Part shown: in pieces, positions 22,904-34,127 of the stretch | How positions within the stretch are numbered: the stretch's first letter is position 1 | Layout: each line of letters begins with the position of its first letter | Assembly: GCA_001599755.1 (NCBI GenBank) | Contig: BCHX01000001.1 | Span: 3,038,001 to 3,102,000 of the forward strand | DNA: 64,000 nt | Reading direction: 5' to 3' | From: Gliomastix tumulicola | Lineage: Eukaryota; Ascomycota; Sordariomycetes; Hypocreales; Bionectriaceae | The notes under the pieces: generated by a model | What the model saw: the letters and a program-made list of their open reading frames with translations, nothing else | Database searches by the model: none | Told to the model about the DNA's origin: nothing | Translations under genes and position numbers: made by a program

Positions 22904-23878
22904 TCATCGCTCTGTACCAGGGTGAATCTCGTTAGTGTGTGTGCTTAATGAGACGCAGGGTGCATCCGCGAAAGGAACGGCAATAGGCTTCACAAGGCTA
23001 ATCCTCAGCCTCCAGCCGACGGGTGCCTCCTTCGGATGTTCTGTTCGCAAGTATGTCGTGATTCTGGAGGCTATAGCGTGGAGCAGCGTCTCCAGGGTGC
23101 CAAAGGATGAATCTTCCATGACCTGGGGGAAAGTCAGTCCTTGACTCGCATCACTGGGAAGAGCGAGGCGTTATCGCAGGCAACGTACCTTGGTCACAGT
23201 TGCCTCTATAGCGCAGTACTCGTCCTTCGAATATAGCCAATTCTCAATCTCGATATTTGCAATCAAAGTTTGCTTCCTTTCCCTCTCGTTTGAGTTGATG
23301 CCGATCAGCGTCGGCACTCTCAAGCCGTAAATCTTCAAAACGCTGGACGTCGCCTTCAGCACTGAGAAGGGGGTTCTTCCCGCGTCATCTCCCATGCAGC
23401 TTGACCGTGTAAGGCTGACACCGTCTCCCGCCGCCGATGCTTTTGGCAGGTTCATCGTGACGGTCACGTACTTGAAAGACCCCTCCTTCAGGAAGGGGTC
23501 GACGGGGAGAAGCCCCATCGCACCCGAGAACCGGACGCCCGTCACGTATCCCCAGAGCATCTCTAGAGTCGAGAACAAAGATGCGGAGCCTTCATGCGTT
23601 GTTTGGAACTGGTCCAGCTTGGCCTGCACGAACTTGCTCAGCTGGCCGTAGTGCACCGTGTCCGGCTCGATGGCATCCTCAGCGGACGTCTTGTCGAAAG
23701 GCTTGGCCAGGAAGATTTCAAGTGATACCGACAAGGGCTGGGGACGGTCTGGTCTACCCCAGGCATCGTGGGGGCCCTTGAAGAGAAGTGCAATGTTGTC
23801 CACACGGATCGTAGCTGAGGGCTCGCCGGCGAGGAACCTCGTCTCCCAGCTTGTTTTGAAGACGGCCAGGTCTGTCAT
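22904..23878 (-). CDS. Tandem FolB (dihydroneopterin aldolase-like) domain protein
   Basis: Protein of 302 residues in two exons on the minus strand, 23189-23878 and 22904-23122. Two FolB-type domains appear in tandem. The second is clearer: LKIYGLRVPTLIGINSNERE, KQTLIANIEIENW, then after the splice FGTLETLLHAIASRITTYLR and an ISLVKPIAVPFADAPCVSL ending, the FolB beta-alpha pattern with its 'G.n..Er..kQ' start. The first (residues 22-145) begins IRVDNIALLFKGPHDAWGRP. FolB enzymes convert dihydroneopterin to 6-hydroxymethyl-dihydropterin and glycolaldehyde in folate synthesis. Most fungi carry this step in the trifunctional Fol1 (FolB-FolK-FolP); here no FolK or FolP part follows. Whether it is a catalytic aldolase or a paralogue with another role cannot be told from sequence. 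It is convergent with the Ngi1-like gene, with 147 nt between the stops. Confidence 0.8.
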
Positions 23879-26800
23879 CGTGACTGATGAGCTACCCGGG
23901 ACTTGGGCTCACAGTGTTGTTTTTCGGTCGACTTCTGGTATTGCTGGGTTTGGTACCGCATGGGCTTGAGGTCTCTTGCTTGGTCAGTGAGATTTTCAGC
24001 TTACGAGCTGGAACAGTCTCATGGTGTTCGAACCACTTTGGAAGTCTACGTCCCGTGGTGGAAGTCTTTGATGGCGGGGTTGGAGTTTACCCTACAATAG
24101 ATAGAGGGGTAATAATTCATGGGCGCCCTAGCTAATACTGAGCATCTGTCTAGCTATACTGAACGTGCTATTTCTTCCCTGGTTAACGACGATCCCTCGA
24201 GTAGAACCTTTACAGCACATGTGATTGCTAGTCGTACAGTGACAACGTCACAACTAGCTGCTCTGTGACCAACCTTCTGCATCACCCAGCCAGGTTCAAT
24301 TCGAGCTGCAGGGTAAGGAGGTTATCGCCGCCGCGATCCGACTCCTCGTCGGCCGCTTCCGAACTTACCCTACATCGCCGTCCCGAGAGCCGAAAATTTC
24401 ATCGAACCCCCTGAAACACATGAAAGCCAAAGGGCCTCTTCTGCTGACGCCGAACCGAAGAACACGAGCCAGCCAAACAAGGCCACCGCTCACACGAGTA
24501 AGTTCCTGCATATGCTAAGCAAATACGGGGATGCAAGGACCGGGACCAGACTTCACAAGCCCGGGAGATCCCTGTCAGGGCTTTTTTTTCTTTTCTGAGC
24601 TGGGTGGGTGTGTCTTTCTCCTTCGTCCGCAACGCTTGAGACAGCCAGCCGGCCATTTCGGCCGAGGAGAGGCGACCCGAAAATTCGGTGCTATTGGCAC
24701 CTAGCATCGCCTTAGTGACGGGAGGGCCTCACATTTTTGGAAACTCTTCTCCGCGCGTTCGTTCGTGTTGGAACCTTTGATATTTTTTTTCTTCTTTTCA
24801 ATATTCTTTGTGGCTTCATCGACCAGCGCAGGGGCCTCAATCTCTCGAGGCGAGGTCCCCTGGAAATCGCGTCAAGGAAGTTTCTCATGGTGTGCAGAGA
24901 TGACCACCCCCCCCCTCCCTCGGCGTCCGTCCTTCGCCACTCGCTGCTGCATCCAACATGCATGCATGCATGCATGTGCGTACATGAGTAGCGCCGCGCG
25001 TGGGAAACAATCACATTCTTTGCACATGCATCGTCAGCCCCCTTTGTCGCGCCGTCTAATTTGGGGGCCGTGGACTTTGAATTTCGTTCCTGCATTGGCG
25101 CATGCGAAGCTGTCCCGAGATGGCAAATGATCCGGTCGGCCGCTACTGGCTGGTGAAGAACCGGACACACATGCAACGACCCCCCCCCTATCCATTGACC
25201 TGACCTGAGCGAAGTTGGGTGTTGCTTGCCATCTGCTCTGGGGCCCTTGGGCCAGCCACACCGTACCCAGCGCGACCCAACAAGAGGAAAAGAAAAGGGG
25301 CAATGGGTTCTAGAAGAATCCCGCTGGCCTTACGGCAAGGCTCGTCGGTGCCTCTTTCTTCTTGGCTCGCAGGGTGATATACACCACGGAGCTGCAAGAC
25401 TCCATCCTCGAGCATAGCTCTCCTGACGAATTGCCCGATTGTCTCTTTCTCCCCGGGGGCTCCAACATCAATTCATTCATCTCTCGGACCTACATGTATG
25501 TACTATGCGGAGTACATGCACCGTTGGTTTGGTTCGTCGCATTGCCTATCCTTGCCTAGGCCGAAGCTGTCGAGCCGGCTTCCCGTCGCGTTGGGCATTG
25601 CTCTCGTCGCGGGTTCTTGTGTGTCCCGCTTGTCTGCCCAACCCTCCCCCCTCCCTCATCCCTGAGGACAGTGCCTCATCTTGCCAATAGCCTCTTAGTT
25701 GACACAGTGCGGTCTTTTGTCGGCCCTTTGAAGCTTACAGCCGTCGGCGGAGGTTTGATGACGGTGGACCTCCTCCCCCAGCACGACGGCTAAATAACCG
25801 ATCGAGTTGACAAGCGTATGTTCCCCGGCTTCCTGCTGCCATGTGTGTGTGAGGAAAAGTCCTGTAGCGTGTTGGGGGGACCTGTCCAAGAGCCTCGGGC
25901 GACCGAGGGGCTCGCTCTCTGCACCGAGTGAAGGAGCCTGAACACAGACAGACGAGTGACAGGCAAACAGCCTAGCCGTCCCATACAAGCTTCCACACAG
26001 GAGAGGTGATAGATTCGTCGTGCCGGAAGAGGTAATTACCACTGTGACACCGGGTTTGAGGTATCCGTCGTGTGAGAACTAGTTGTTATATAATCAGCCC
26101 CCCCCCCTGCGTCCGTCGCACAGGACGTTGCAACGCTGCAAGGTGTGGCTGTATATTGCGACTGCACCATCACATTAGCCATGCCCATGGATGTGCGTCG
26201 AGTTGATGTGGCCCCCCGCCTACAGGGCTTCGATAGGAGGACTTGAAAGGCCCGACGAGGGCGCACAGGAGCAATCAATCCCAAGGATAGGAAGAGTAAT
26301 TAAGGTTTCATCACCATACCCAGGAGCTAGCAGTCGTCCTCGAACCCAAGGAACCGAAGTCCCCTGGGGTAAGTTAGTTGGGCGGCGCGCGGCGATGAAC
26401 CAGTCCTTGCGCCGTCAGGCCCAACCTTTCCAAATGAGGGCAGCCGTGGAACTCTGGCCTTCTTTCGGGGGCTAAATGAAACGTTCATCTACGAGGAGGC
26501 GACACCCTCCTCGACTAGATGGCCCGTGTGCTGTTTTCCCACTGGCTAACGACCGGATATGGCACCAGGAAGAGCCTAGTACGCATGACATACATGCGGT
26601 GGCTTGCATGGCAGCCTGTAGGCAATGACCGCCATCGGCGACTGCATCACCAGCAGTGGCATCATCGGTGGACGGTTCACGAAGGGGACAGTGCCTCTGC
26701 TGTCCGTTTCACGTGGTCTGTTGGCCTAAATTCGGCCACTTGCGTCGCAATCCAGTGATTGTCCAACGACGTTGCCGAAAAAGGCAGCTGGACATGGTCG

Positions 26801-29800
26801 ACGTTGATCTTATTGCTTGTGTCTTATCGCCCAGCCACACCTTATCAGGGATCTCAAGGACAGGCCGATATAGGACTCGACAATGCTCCTCAAGCAGGCA
26901 GGTCGACACTTACGTGACATGTCGTGGTGATGCGTCATTATTGTCCGTAAATTGAAACGTTCAGTGAGTAGGCGTGGCCGGTGAACCTCTATTTTTGCAG
27001 CATCTCGTGTAAAGAAGTCAAGCCTCCGCACTACCTCGCGCTCACCGTCGTGGCACGGGCTGCGCCATCTCAGCGCCGTAGCCCTGAGACTCGTGTTCGA
27101 CAAGCAAGTGAGACCTATTCTGACATGCGCAACGCGAGAGCACTCTGCAGGCCGGGCTGCTATCTCTGTGCGAGGGTATTCCGAGTACCGCCCTCGCCAC
27201 CACCCAGATCCTACGATAAAGAAACAAAAGGAAGAAACGGGTATCGCATCGCACTCGCATGAACGGGGAGGGAGGGTTCTCGCGGGAGCGCCACTTCGAG
27301 TTAAGTTGACGATGCGGGGCCCTCCCAGTGGCACGTTGTACGTATGCCGTCTTGACGAGGAGGGCTCGGCAGTGGTAGTAGCTGTCTTAGACCTCAAGGT
27401 GGGAGGACTGGTAGTATCCTCGACGAAACCCGGATCGTGGGGCGGCGTGATTCCCACGACGATTAAGCTTCTCCAGATTGACACCAAAGGATCCAGATTC
27501 TTTTCCATTTGCCCAAGACAAGCCTCGTTTACGGGGTGGCACACCGGCTGGTCTCTGGTCTCTCGTGACGATGCTGAAGCTCAAGCTCTAGCTCAAGCAT
27601 CGCAGGGCCGAGGTCCATGGTCGGCCGCCACATACTGACAGGCGCTGGCGCTATTGGGTTTGTCTATACCGAAAGTGGCGGACCGCACTGCAGATGACTG
27701 TGGATGGTGGAAAAGCGCGACGGCCTTCTCAGCTGCTTCACTCACTGGGCAAAGCAATGGCAGTCCTTCTCTACCCCGTCACTGCCGGTAGGCATCCATG
27801 CACATCAACACATAGTAGCGCTTGCACACGTGGAGGACTTGCTCACGACTGACGTCGAAATGCATTCCCGTCTCCTACCCGACGCGCAGGCTAGTCTGCT
27901 CGTAGCAGGTCGGTATGCGCGTGCGATGGGCGCTGGCAGGTGTCCATGGTCGAAGGAAGAAGGACCAGCTGCAGTGTGGTTCACGCGATAGAGCGCGCAT
28001 GAATCGCCCAGCCCGTCATGAGCGGGGGGCCGGACGCTACGAATAGTAGGAGGCAGAGAGACCTGGAGGAGGGGACCGCGGGTGCCGCTATTGATGTACG
28101 TCAGATCGCCACTCGTGTGATTTGTGCGAGGGAGGCAGGTCTGGTTCGCTTATCACCTTCGCGCGTTAAGCCCTTGTCGCGAAGTGTAATAAATAACGCC
28201 AACCGGAAGCAATTAACGAGCGTGCCAATGGCGTGAACGAGCTGAAGAGCGAAGCCAAAGGACTCTTGAAGCAACACAGCGCCCATTCCCCAAGGATGGC
28301 GCCACCATGTCCAGCCCCCCCTTGGCTAGCCTCCCACACACCATCGGATGCAGGGGCCTGTATGGAAGGACGCTAGAAGGGCCGACAGACCACTCAGCGA
28401 CCTCGGATCGATTGTCGGCGTGTGAGAGGTCAGCCGGGAAGGGCTGGGCAAAGCTTGCTCGTGGACCGGCGCGTGTTGTGCATTTTCTGTACCACTGGAG
28501 TATTATTGACGACCATGACGATATCTGATGCTTTTGCAGGGCGACCACAGGCTGAGGTTCATCGCTGACTATTTAATGAATTGACTGCGGGGATGAACTA
28601 GGAACTTGTTAGTATTCCCTCGAGGCCTTGTGAAGACTCGTAAATCGGTGCGATTGGGTGGACCGTTTGTTTCTTACCTCTGGCCAAGGGCTCCCTGTCC
28701 CTGCGAGCTTGATCTGACCGTGAGGAAGTGCTGTCTCGCTCCTAGCGCTCGGTGCAGCTGCTGGCTAAGGTAGCTCGCTGAGAATCGTAGCTCGATGTGG
28801 CGTCCGTCGGGCCTGAAACGATGGGTGGGAAAAACTGTTGAGCACCGGAAGAGAGGCTGAATTCGTACAACGATCATCACGGCGGAGGGGGCTAGATGGG
28901 ATACGATGGAGGGTGCAACGTTGGTTGGTCCCAGCCCGAGGGATGTTGGCTGGCTCTGTGAGTCCATTGGTCGCTTCTGATCAGCGAATCTCTTGCCCAC
29001 CCTCCCAAAGGCAGGCTCCGGCAAGATGTGATATTATGCCACGCTCTTTGGGTCGCACTGTCTGCATGTCTCAGAGCATCGAACACCACCTCCTTGACAG
29101 GAGATCTGGGCCGACAGAGGTCATAGCACCCGTCCTGACCGCCTATCTCGTCGAGATCGCGGGCCCTTTGGTGCTGTCGTTGCTGGTTCCCTTCTCGATT
29201 GAGCATCTCGCCTTGCATTGCCGCCATTGACGACATCTGTCAGTTGCGGTCTTTGATCTCATACCTACCCAGCTTGGGCATGACAACCCAGGGTCCGGTC
29301 TGCTGCGATGGATACAGCACCAGGGAGCTCTCTGCGATCGACATCGCACTCACAGATGGAGCAGATGGAGGGAGTTGCAACCTGGGAAGAGGGGGTGCCT
29401 CTACTCTACTTCCCAAGTTGCCCCTCCTGTGATTCTGCAAAATGCCCCTGGCGTCGCGAGTGGGACCTGAGGGTACCTGCACAGGCGGTAGCATGTGCCT
29501 GCCGAATCAAGTACCTTTTCCTTTGCTTCTTGCTGCTTTTTGCCCCTGGCGGCAGTCTGCCTGAACCCACATAGCGTACCCCACTGTTTTCCTCAGCCCA
29601 CCCACACTCTGACTCGACTCTCGGGCTTTGGCACTTTCACGCAACGAATTGAGTGTCTTCCCCAGGCTCTTCACATAGTCCGTCACATCCATCACCACCG
29701 CAAACTGTGACGGCCAGTGTCGAGTCCTTTTTTTCAACCGCGTTAGGGCCCACACGTCCGCCATCTCTGCTGGTGCTTTTCCTCCCCCTGACCATGTCCG

Positions 29801-30833
29801 CCGTGGTCTTTCTGTCCTGGGCACGGGGCGTACAGTCCAGCCGAGCACTGTACGAGTACTGCCTCTATCGGTCCCAGCTCCAGCTCTATTAGCTCGACAC
29901 TCACCTTACCTACCTACTCCGCTCCCCCTTCTCCGTACAACTGCTACGTATACCAGAATAGGGCAGCTAATAACGACCTCCAGTGCCCTCACTCCAGCCA
30001 CGCCTCGCACCCCCTCCCTGGACCGTCGGCCCTCCCAATGGCGTGGGGAGGCTGCCCTCTCTAGCGATGTCGCTCACTTCGAGGCCTCTCGGCCCTCGAC
30101 GCCATCCCACCACCATACGTTGCCATTGGCCCCAGCGCCCTCCATCATGCACTTTTAGTCTCCAGGTGAGACTGGGTTCCTCAGCCCAATGACAGGCCTC
30201 GGACGACTTGCCTGGACAAGGATGGGTTTACTTGGGAACCTCAACCCTCTGCTACCTCGCATACATTATGGCCTCGGTCTGCCCTCCCTCTGTCCACTTG
30301 CTCTTGATGATCTTTTTGCTCCCCGGCTTGCCATCTGTCCCATCCAAGAGAATCGTGTCGAGTTGACTCTCCTGTCCCTCGAATACATTGTGTCTTTTAC
30401 CAACCCTCTACCTACTGTTTCTAACCCTTTCCTGACACACACTTGATCGCACACTCACAATTGCCTGTTTTGGACGACTCACACTGGACTGCACTATTCG
30501 CTACTTGGACGTGTAACCCGACTCACCTACGGTGATACTCATCGTCCATAACTGTCGACAAGTGTACAGCACTTCTGGAGGCCCTTATATATGATCGTAC
30601 ACACCGGACGCGCTTAATCGCCTCTTCTGTTCGCCCTTCCCACAGCTCCTACTATCTATCCCTGAGACCACCACCCAAATTCGGACCCTGTATCGAACGA
30701 CGGTAACCACTCTAGGAGGCTTCCTGGGCCAAGGGGTGTGGACTTATTTACCCTGAGCGAAGGCATCGGAATCTCACCTGTTCACTAAAGCTCTTCTTCT
30801 GGAACGCGCCTGGCGGAGGCCTACGAATCCGTC
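23879..30833. other. Large gene-poor stretch upstream of the receptor gene
   Basis: Almost 7 kb in which no frame has convincing coding character and no spliced model joins up. There is no transposase or reverse-transcriptase similarity, no long terminal or inverted repeat that I can see, and base composition is not AT-rich as in RIP-mutated repeats. It contains a CATG tetranucleotide run at 24957-24976 and C-rich tracts near 25181 and 26101. The final 800 bases (about 30000-30833) are pyrimidine-rich with TATATATG near 30587, plausibly the promoter and long leader of the GPCR gene. Confidence 0.5.
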
Positions 30834-32500
30834 ATGACCACCAACCTCACCGACTTCGATCTTTGCGCTCCTCCATTCCTGGATGTTGGACGGTTCCCTG
30901 ACGATGGCGGCTGTAAGTTGGCGGCTTGGAAACTTCCCCAGATAATGACTAACTGGCTGCCTCTTAGTTATTGAAGGAAGGCTCTGCCAGCAAATCGGCG
31001 CTGAGCGATTGTGCTGTCTTCCATGCCCCATGACCGACTGGGTGTATCCGGACTACTTCAAGACGATGACCACAACTGCCAACTGGGTAGCCACTGCCAG
31101 TGTCATCTTCACTGTGTTCTTGCTGCTGTCATGGGCTGTTTTACCGGTCGACAAGACCGGTCGGCATTATCTCAGCGTCTGCCTGACTGCTGCCGTGTTG
31201 ATGATGAATGTGAGTACAGCAGCAGCGCCATGCACCATCATACTGCGGACGGAGAGCAGACTGCTGACTGGCCCAAATCTTAGCTCGGCTTCGTCATTCC
31301 GCTCGCGGCTCAGCCCGATCAGTGTTATAACGAGATCACGCCGCACAACATGCACACCAGCCCCGTCTGTGGAGCGTCGGGCGCCTTTCTGCTCCTCGGG
31401 GGCTGGGCTGGAGTGATGTGGGCGTTTTTGCGATCCCTCTCGCTTCATCTTCAGATCTGCTGGCAGGTGCTGGTCGGACGGAACTTCATGATCTTTGCTC
31501 AGGCTGCAGGCTGGGGTGTTCCTATTATTGGAATTGCCCTGGCTCTGGTTTTCAGCGGCGTGTCCTTTCGCTTCGGCCCGACCTGCCACATCAACCACAA
31601 GAACAGCCTGGCCGATTTCTTTATCCCGTTGCTCATCTTCGCCGGAGCAACGGTCGTCCTGACCTTTGCCACATTTGGCTATTGTGTCAAGGTATACCTG
31701 GCCTCGCTTTCCGACAACAGCGCATCGACCGAGGGATCAAACCTGCCGACATACACGAACAATTCCCAGAACAAGAATATCTCTCCTCGTCAGGCCTACC
31801 GCCGTGTCCGTCGAGTCATTGCTTTGCAATGGCGGGGTATTGCGATCGTGCTGATCATCATCGCTGATGTCATCTTCTTCTCGATTGTTTATGTCTTCCA
31901 AGACACGGTGGTGCAGTCGGTCAAGGACGACCCCAAGAAAGGAACTCCCTGGGTCATGTGCCTGATGGGAGCGGGTGGTGATAAGAACAAGTGCCTCGAC
32001 GAAGCAAGTTCGCTTGTCATCAACGAGGCCACGACCTTTGCTGTCCTGTTGTTGCTTGGCGTAAGTTTCTCCCCCTTTCTCTTTCCCACAAAACGGCCCA
32101 TGGCTAATACGTATACCAGCTCAACGGTGTCTGGCTACTTTTCCTGCTTGGCCGATGGTCAATGGTTCAGGGATGGATTGAGATGCTGCCGTTTACTCGC
32201 AAGAAGGAGTTCATATCGGCTGATGCAAGGGCTGATATCAAACAAGATTCACGTTCGTACGAGATGCTCTCCAAAGAGACGAGCGTTGAGGTAACATCTC
32301 AACCTATAGATGCCTCGCCGATGCCGGCAATTGGGCGACGGACACCGGACTACTTCGGTCAGACGGCAAGGTACCACGCCCCGTCGCAGTCCTTCTCGAA
32401 CCCGAGACCGCCGAGTGAACCGACCTGGGACCCGACCAACACATACGCCATTCCGGGCCGATACGACGGCAGAGACCCGCTGAGAATGAACAACATATAA
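30834..32500 (+). CDS. Seven-transmembrane GPCR, GprM-like (fungal class VII)
   Basis: Plasma-membrane receptor of 492 residues in four exons: 30834-30912, 30968-31209, 31284-32060 and 32120-32500, phases consistent. The short extracellular N-terminus has an N-glycosylation site (NLT) and a Cys-rich box (LCCLPCPMTDWVYPD). Seven hydrophobic spans can be counted, from ANWVATASVIFTVFLLLSW at about residue 64 to FAVLLLLGLNGVWLLFLLGR. Conserved boxes such as GRHYLSVCLT, PDQCYNEITPHNMH and GVSFRFGPTCHINH match the fungal class VII receptors (secretin-like, GprM/MG00532 group). A basic third intracellular loop (RQAYRRVRRVIALQWRG) and a Ser/Pro-rich cytosolic tail of about 100 residues suit G-protein coupling. 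The ligand is unknown. It sits alone beside a 7-kb gene-poor stretch. Confidence 0.87.
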
Positions 32501-34127
32501 TGAGGAGGGGACGCTTCAACTTGACAGGCGCATGGGTGGGCTGACTACGGCTCACCTGTACTATCATTATTTTTTTTCTTTTTTCCCCCCAACGACTCGA
32601 TTCAACATATCGGGCTACAAGCGAAGTGGCCCAAAGCGATGGCGTCACGGACTGACTATTTCCTTGATGTTTTTCTTTTTCTTTTTATATAATGAGATAC
32701 CATTGGGCAGGCAAAGAATCTAGGGATGGAGTATAAGGGACGGACATAATGGGCAAGACGGTGTCCGAGACGGCGCGACGCCGAGGACCATCGACATCAT
32801 GGCATCGCGCTATTGGTGGGACCGTAAGCGAGGGCGGGATACGGGAATGCGAGGAGCGGAAGGGATAGGCGCTGGCACGCGACCACCCAACCGTACCTTG
32901 AAGGAAGGATGTTTCACCAAGAGGCAGATAACGGTATGCCACGGGCTGCAAAGCCAGGAGCGGACGTTCTAGATGAATATGAATAAATTTCAAAAAACAT
33001 TTTAAAGAACTCAGGTGATGGGCGCGACGTTGAACCTCTAGCGACTTGGACTATCGCGACAGTGCCCGAGGAGGGGTTCTAAGGGCCTCGCTAACCGTCA
33101 CGGATGGGGAGCATGATGTGATGATTAATGCGTACCTTAACTTGATTACTACTTTAATGCTTATGGTCGTGGATACCGATCTCCACAGAAAAGAACAGCG
33201 AGCCTGGAAGTCAGCATTGACGCCGAAGACCTCACTTTGGGTGCCCCAATCATGGTGACGCTGGGCGAGGAAAGGGTGCTATTCTTGTCAATGTCATGCT
33301 GCTCACTGCATCCTCCTCCAATGCAAGGCGTAATCTCACTAGCATTCCTTGCTGGCGTTTGCGGCATGGAAACACGCGAGTGCGAGATATGATAGTGTGA
33401 GGGTGCGTATATGTTGTGTGTTTCCCCGGCCCCGGCAGACTCGGAAAGCTAACGCAGCTTGGGCGCGCGCTGCGAAGCTCCAGAGCAAAGAAGCCAACGG
33501 ACCAGGCCAAGCAAGGTTTACCTTGTTGTCTCTCTGACTGGACGTCTGTAGAATAGTGCCACGGAGGGGGGGAGGTGGATGTAGGTTGGTAGTATAAGAA
33601 CGGGAGACTCCCTCGTCAACGCAGCTCAGTCGTCGTGCCCCTCTTACGGCCTTCATATCTTGATACCCTCCCTTGCTATCCTACCTTTTTCTATGGAATA
33701 GACTGTTCTCGCTCGTCTGCTTCTACGTGACACAAGGGCTGGTGCTGACCTCAGCCTGACTGGACAGACGTCCACGGCGTTGCCTGTGTGGGCAGCAGTG
33801 TTGGTGAACGGAGCCGTCCATATCGACGGCGTGATAGAGCCCGGAGGGTTCGGATCGCGAGGCACCTGCTCGGAAGAAGGATAAGAAGGGAAAGGGGGAC
33901 AGTTTGTCTTCTGCGCTTCTCTTGGACTGCGGGACAGCTTTGCCGACACGCACACACACACACACTGTCTTTCTCTCACCCTCCTTCAGGCTGAGTGAGC
34001 CTGAAGATCAGGACAGAACCTCTTCCAAGCCGGAACCGGCATCCCCCCGCCCGAAACTGTCCCTGAGTTTTGGATTTAGCGGCATTTGCCCTGGCAGAAC
34101 CCTGCTGAAGGGCCTGGACAGGGCATA
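32501..34127. other. Intergenic stretch, no supported gene
   Basis: About 1.6 kb between two genes on the same strand. Contains T-rich 3' tracts near 32568-32588 and 32665-32690, and a CA repeat near 33950-33966. No gene seen. Confidence 0.5.

Noticed and set aside
26810..27544. 244-codon minus-strand frame in the gene-poor stretch
   Set aside because: Starts without ATG support, composition rich in Arg/Ser/Cys/His as in random frames, no domain.
27093..27638. 181-codon + strand frame overlapping the previous one
   Set aside because: No ATG at the start, overlaps another chance frame, no family resemblance.
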